Assembly: GCA_945949385.1 (NCBI GenBank)
Contig: CAMFEL010000094.1
Location: 1 to 8,190 of the forward strand
DNA length: 8,190 nt
Direction of reading: 5' to 3'
DNA from: an uncultured Clostridia bacterium
GTDB lineage: Bacteria; Bacillota; Clostridia; Oscillospirales; CAG-272
The translations under genes and the position numbers were made by a program. Positions 7,174-8,190 of this stretch are shown in pieces (the first letter of the stretch is position 1; the number at the start of each line of letters is the position of its first letter). The notes under the pieces were generated by a model, which was not told the DNA's origin, ran no database searches, and worked only from the letters and a program-made list of their open reading frames with translations.

Positions 7174-8190
7174 TTATGAATTCTTGACCTTTACCCAAAG
7201 CTCCTCGTAATAGTTTACGATTTCCTCGTCAAGGTCGTGGAACCACTGAGTTTTGGGCATATCCTCTTCGGCGGGATAAAGTATCTCGTTGTCCTTGTAG
7301 GTATACTCGTCGTTTTCAACAACAGATGTGTTGGGGCTTGCATAGCAGAGAGTCTCTGCGTTGGCAAGCGCCACCTGAGGTTCCATCATAAAGTTAATGT
7401 ACATCATAGCCGCTTCGTAGTTCTGACAGCAGGAGGGTACGCATATGCTGTCGCAGAAAATATTCACGCCCTCTTTGGGATAAACAAACGCAAGATCGTC
7501 GTTGTTTTCTTTCATGGAAAGATAGTCACCTGCATAGTAGGGGGCGATAGCGGCGTTTCCGCCCTCCATCTTGTTAAACACCTCGTCCATAACATAGGAT
7601 TGGAGAACAGGTGTCTCCTTTATAAGCAGTTCTGCCGCTGCGTCCCAGTCTTTCCTGTCCGTGGTGTTAAGATCCTGTCCGAGGCAGAGCTGTGCAATGG
7701 CAAATGCATCGCGGGGATTGTTGAACATAAGTATATTGCCCGAATACTTCTCGTCCCACATAATCTCCCAGCTATCAGGCTCGCCCTCAACAAGGGCAGT
7801 GTTGTAAATAAGTCCCACCATACCCACATTGTAAGGTACGGAGTATTCGTCATTGGGGTCGAAATACAGCCCCTTATACTTACCGTCGATATACTTATAA
7901 TTTGAAAGCTCGGACATATCAAGCTTTTTGAGCATATCTTCTCTGATGAGCCTCTGAACCATATAGTCGGAAGGGACAATCACGTCATAATAGGTTGCAC
8001 CGGCTGCAAGCTCGGAATACATAGTCTCGTTGTCGTCGTACATTGTATATACGACCTTTATGCCGGTAAGCTCTTCGAAGGCTTTGTTCACATCAAGGCT
8101 GCCATCGCTGCCGTCGGAAATATACTCGCCCCAGTTGTAGACCTTAAGGGTAGTTCCCTCAAGCTCTCGGGAATACTGGGCAGACAGCGC
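7174..8190 (-). CDS. potD: Spermidine/putrescine-binding protein, 5' end outside window
   Basis: The last 338 residues of an ABC-transporter polyamine-binding protein. The frame is open to the right edge, so the start and export signal lie beyond base 8190. A GTG at 8091 is an internal Val and not the start. Numbered from the edge, the match to PotD runs through LKVYNWGEYI (15-24), YDDNETMYSEL, PSDYMV (73-78), FDPNDEYSVPY, SGNILMFNNPRDAF, LNTTD, YPKEG and IFCDS (244-248), then CYASPN. Aligned by eye with E. coli PotD, the Trp of NW, the Glu of the EY pair, Tyr85 and Asp257 are kept. Trp255 becomes Phe and Trp229 becomes Tyr. The acidic pair Asp168/Glu171 becomes Asn/Asp, as expected in some Gram-positive members. 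The potA, potB and potC genes would be expected just to the right. The fucosidase gene follows 30 bases downstream. The assignment to polyamine-binding proteins is firm; the preference for spermidine or putrescine is not shown. Confidence 0.9.
   Translation of the reverse strand, partial: ALSAQYSRELEGTTLKVYNWGEYISDGSDGSLDVNKAFEELTGIKVVYTMYDDNETMYSELAAGATYYDVIVPSDYMVQRLIREDMLKKLDMSELSNYKYIDGKYKGLYFDPNDEYSVPYNVGMVGLIYNTALVEGEPDSWEIMWDEKYSGNILMFNNPRDAFAIAQLCLGQDLNTTDRKDWDAAAELLIKETPVLQSYVMDEVFNKMEGGNAAIAPYYAGDYLSMKENNDDLAFVYPKEGVNIFCDSICVPSCCQNYEAAMMYINFMMEPQVALANAETLCYASPNTSVVENDEYTYKDNEILYPAEEDMPKTQWFHDLDEEIVNYYEELWVKVKNS

Noticed and set aside
7237..7905. Plus-strand open frame of 222 codons
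   Set aside because: It is antisense to potD. Its hydrophobic Val-rich product is what the complement of Asp/Asn/Tyr-rich codons gives, so it is not evidence of a membrane protein.

Overview
The window looks like metagenome-assembled DNA from a low- to mid-GC Firmicute, most likely an anaerobic gut or rumen clostridium (Oscillospirales/Ruminococcaceae-like). This is inferred from Gram-positive-style lipoprotein and polyamine-binding proteins, a SleB-type wall hydrolase with a copper-amine-oxidase-like stalk domain, strong AAGGAG/GGAGG ribosome binding sites, and a glycan-scavenging gene set. No rRNA, tRNA, CRISPR array, phage or insertion-sequence gene is visible.

The first 48 bases are not biological. 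They are the reverse complement of an Illumina TruSeq adapter with an 8-base index, so the real contig begins at about base 49.

Layout: (a) Bases 49-4619, minus strand, form a probable three-gene operon. In order of transcription these are a sugar-type solute-binding lipoprotein (4619 to 3132), a 969-residue GH94-type glycoside phosphorylase (3097 to 188), and the first 47 codons of a metallo-beta-lactamase-fold hydrolase, which overlaps the phosphorylase stop by 4 bases and is cut by the contig end. (b) Bases 4620-4911 are a divergent intergenic region with a plausible promoter for each direction. (c) Bases 4912-5823, plus strand, encode a secreted cell-wall hydrolase. (d) Bases 5824-5904 hold a strong hairpin with a GAAA loop that can end transcription from both converging genes, beside a short TTTCAG repeat. 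(e) Bases 5905-8190, minus strand, hold the 3' part of a potD-type polyamine-binding protein gene, followed 30 bases later by a cytoplasmic GH29 alpha-L-fucosidase, probably on the same transcript.

The lipoprotein would capture a glycan or oligosaccharide outside the cell, and the phosphorylase would cleave a beta-linked oligosaccharide with phosphate inside it, giving a sugar 1-phosphate without spending ATP. No permease or ATPase gene is in the window, so the import route is not shown. The fucosidase also lacks a signal peptide and needs imported substrate. Everything can be placed in known families and I see no convincing new system. The parts most worth a second look are the long N-terminal extension and unknown specificity of the phosphorylase, its pairing with a permease-less binding protein, and the potD-fucosidase pairing.
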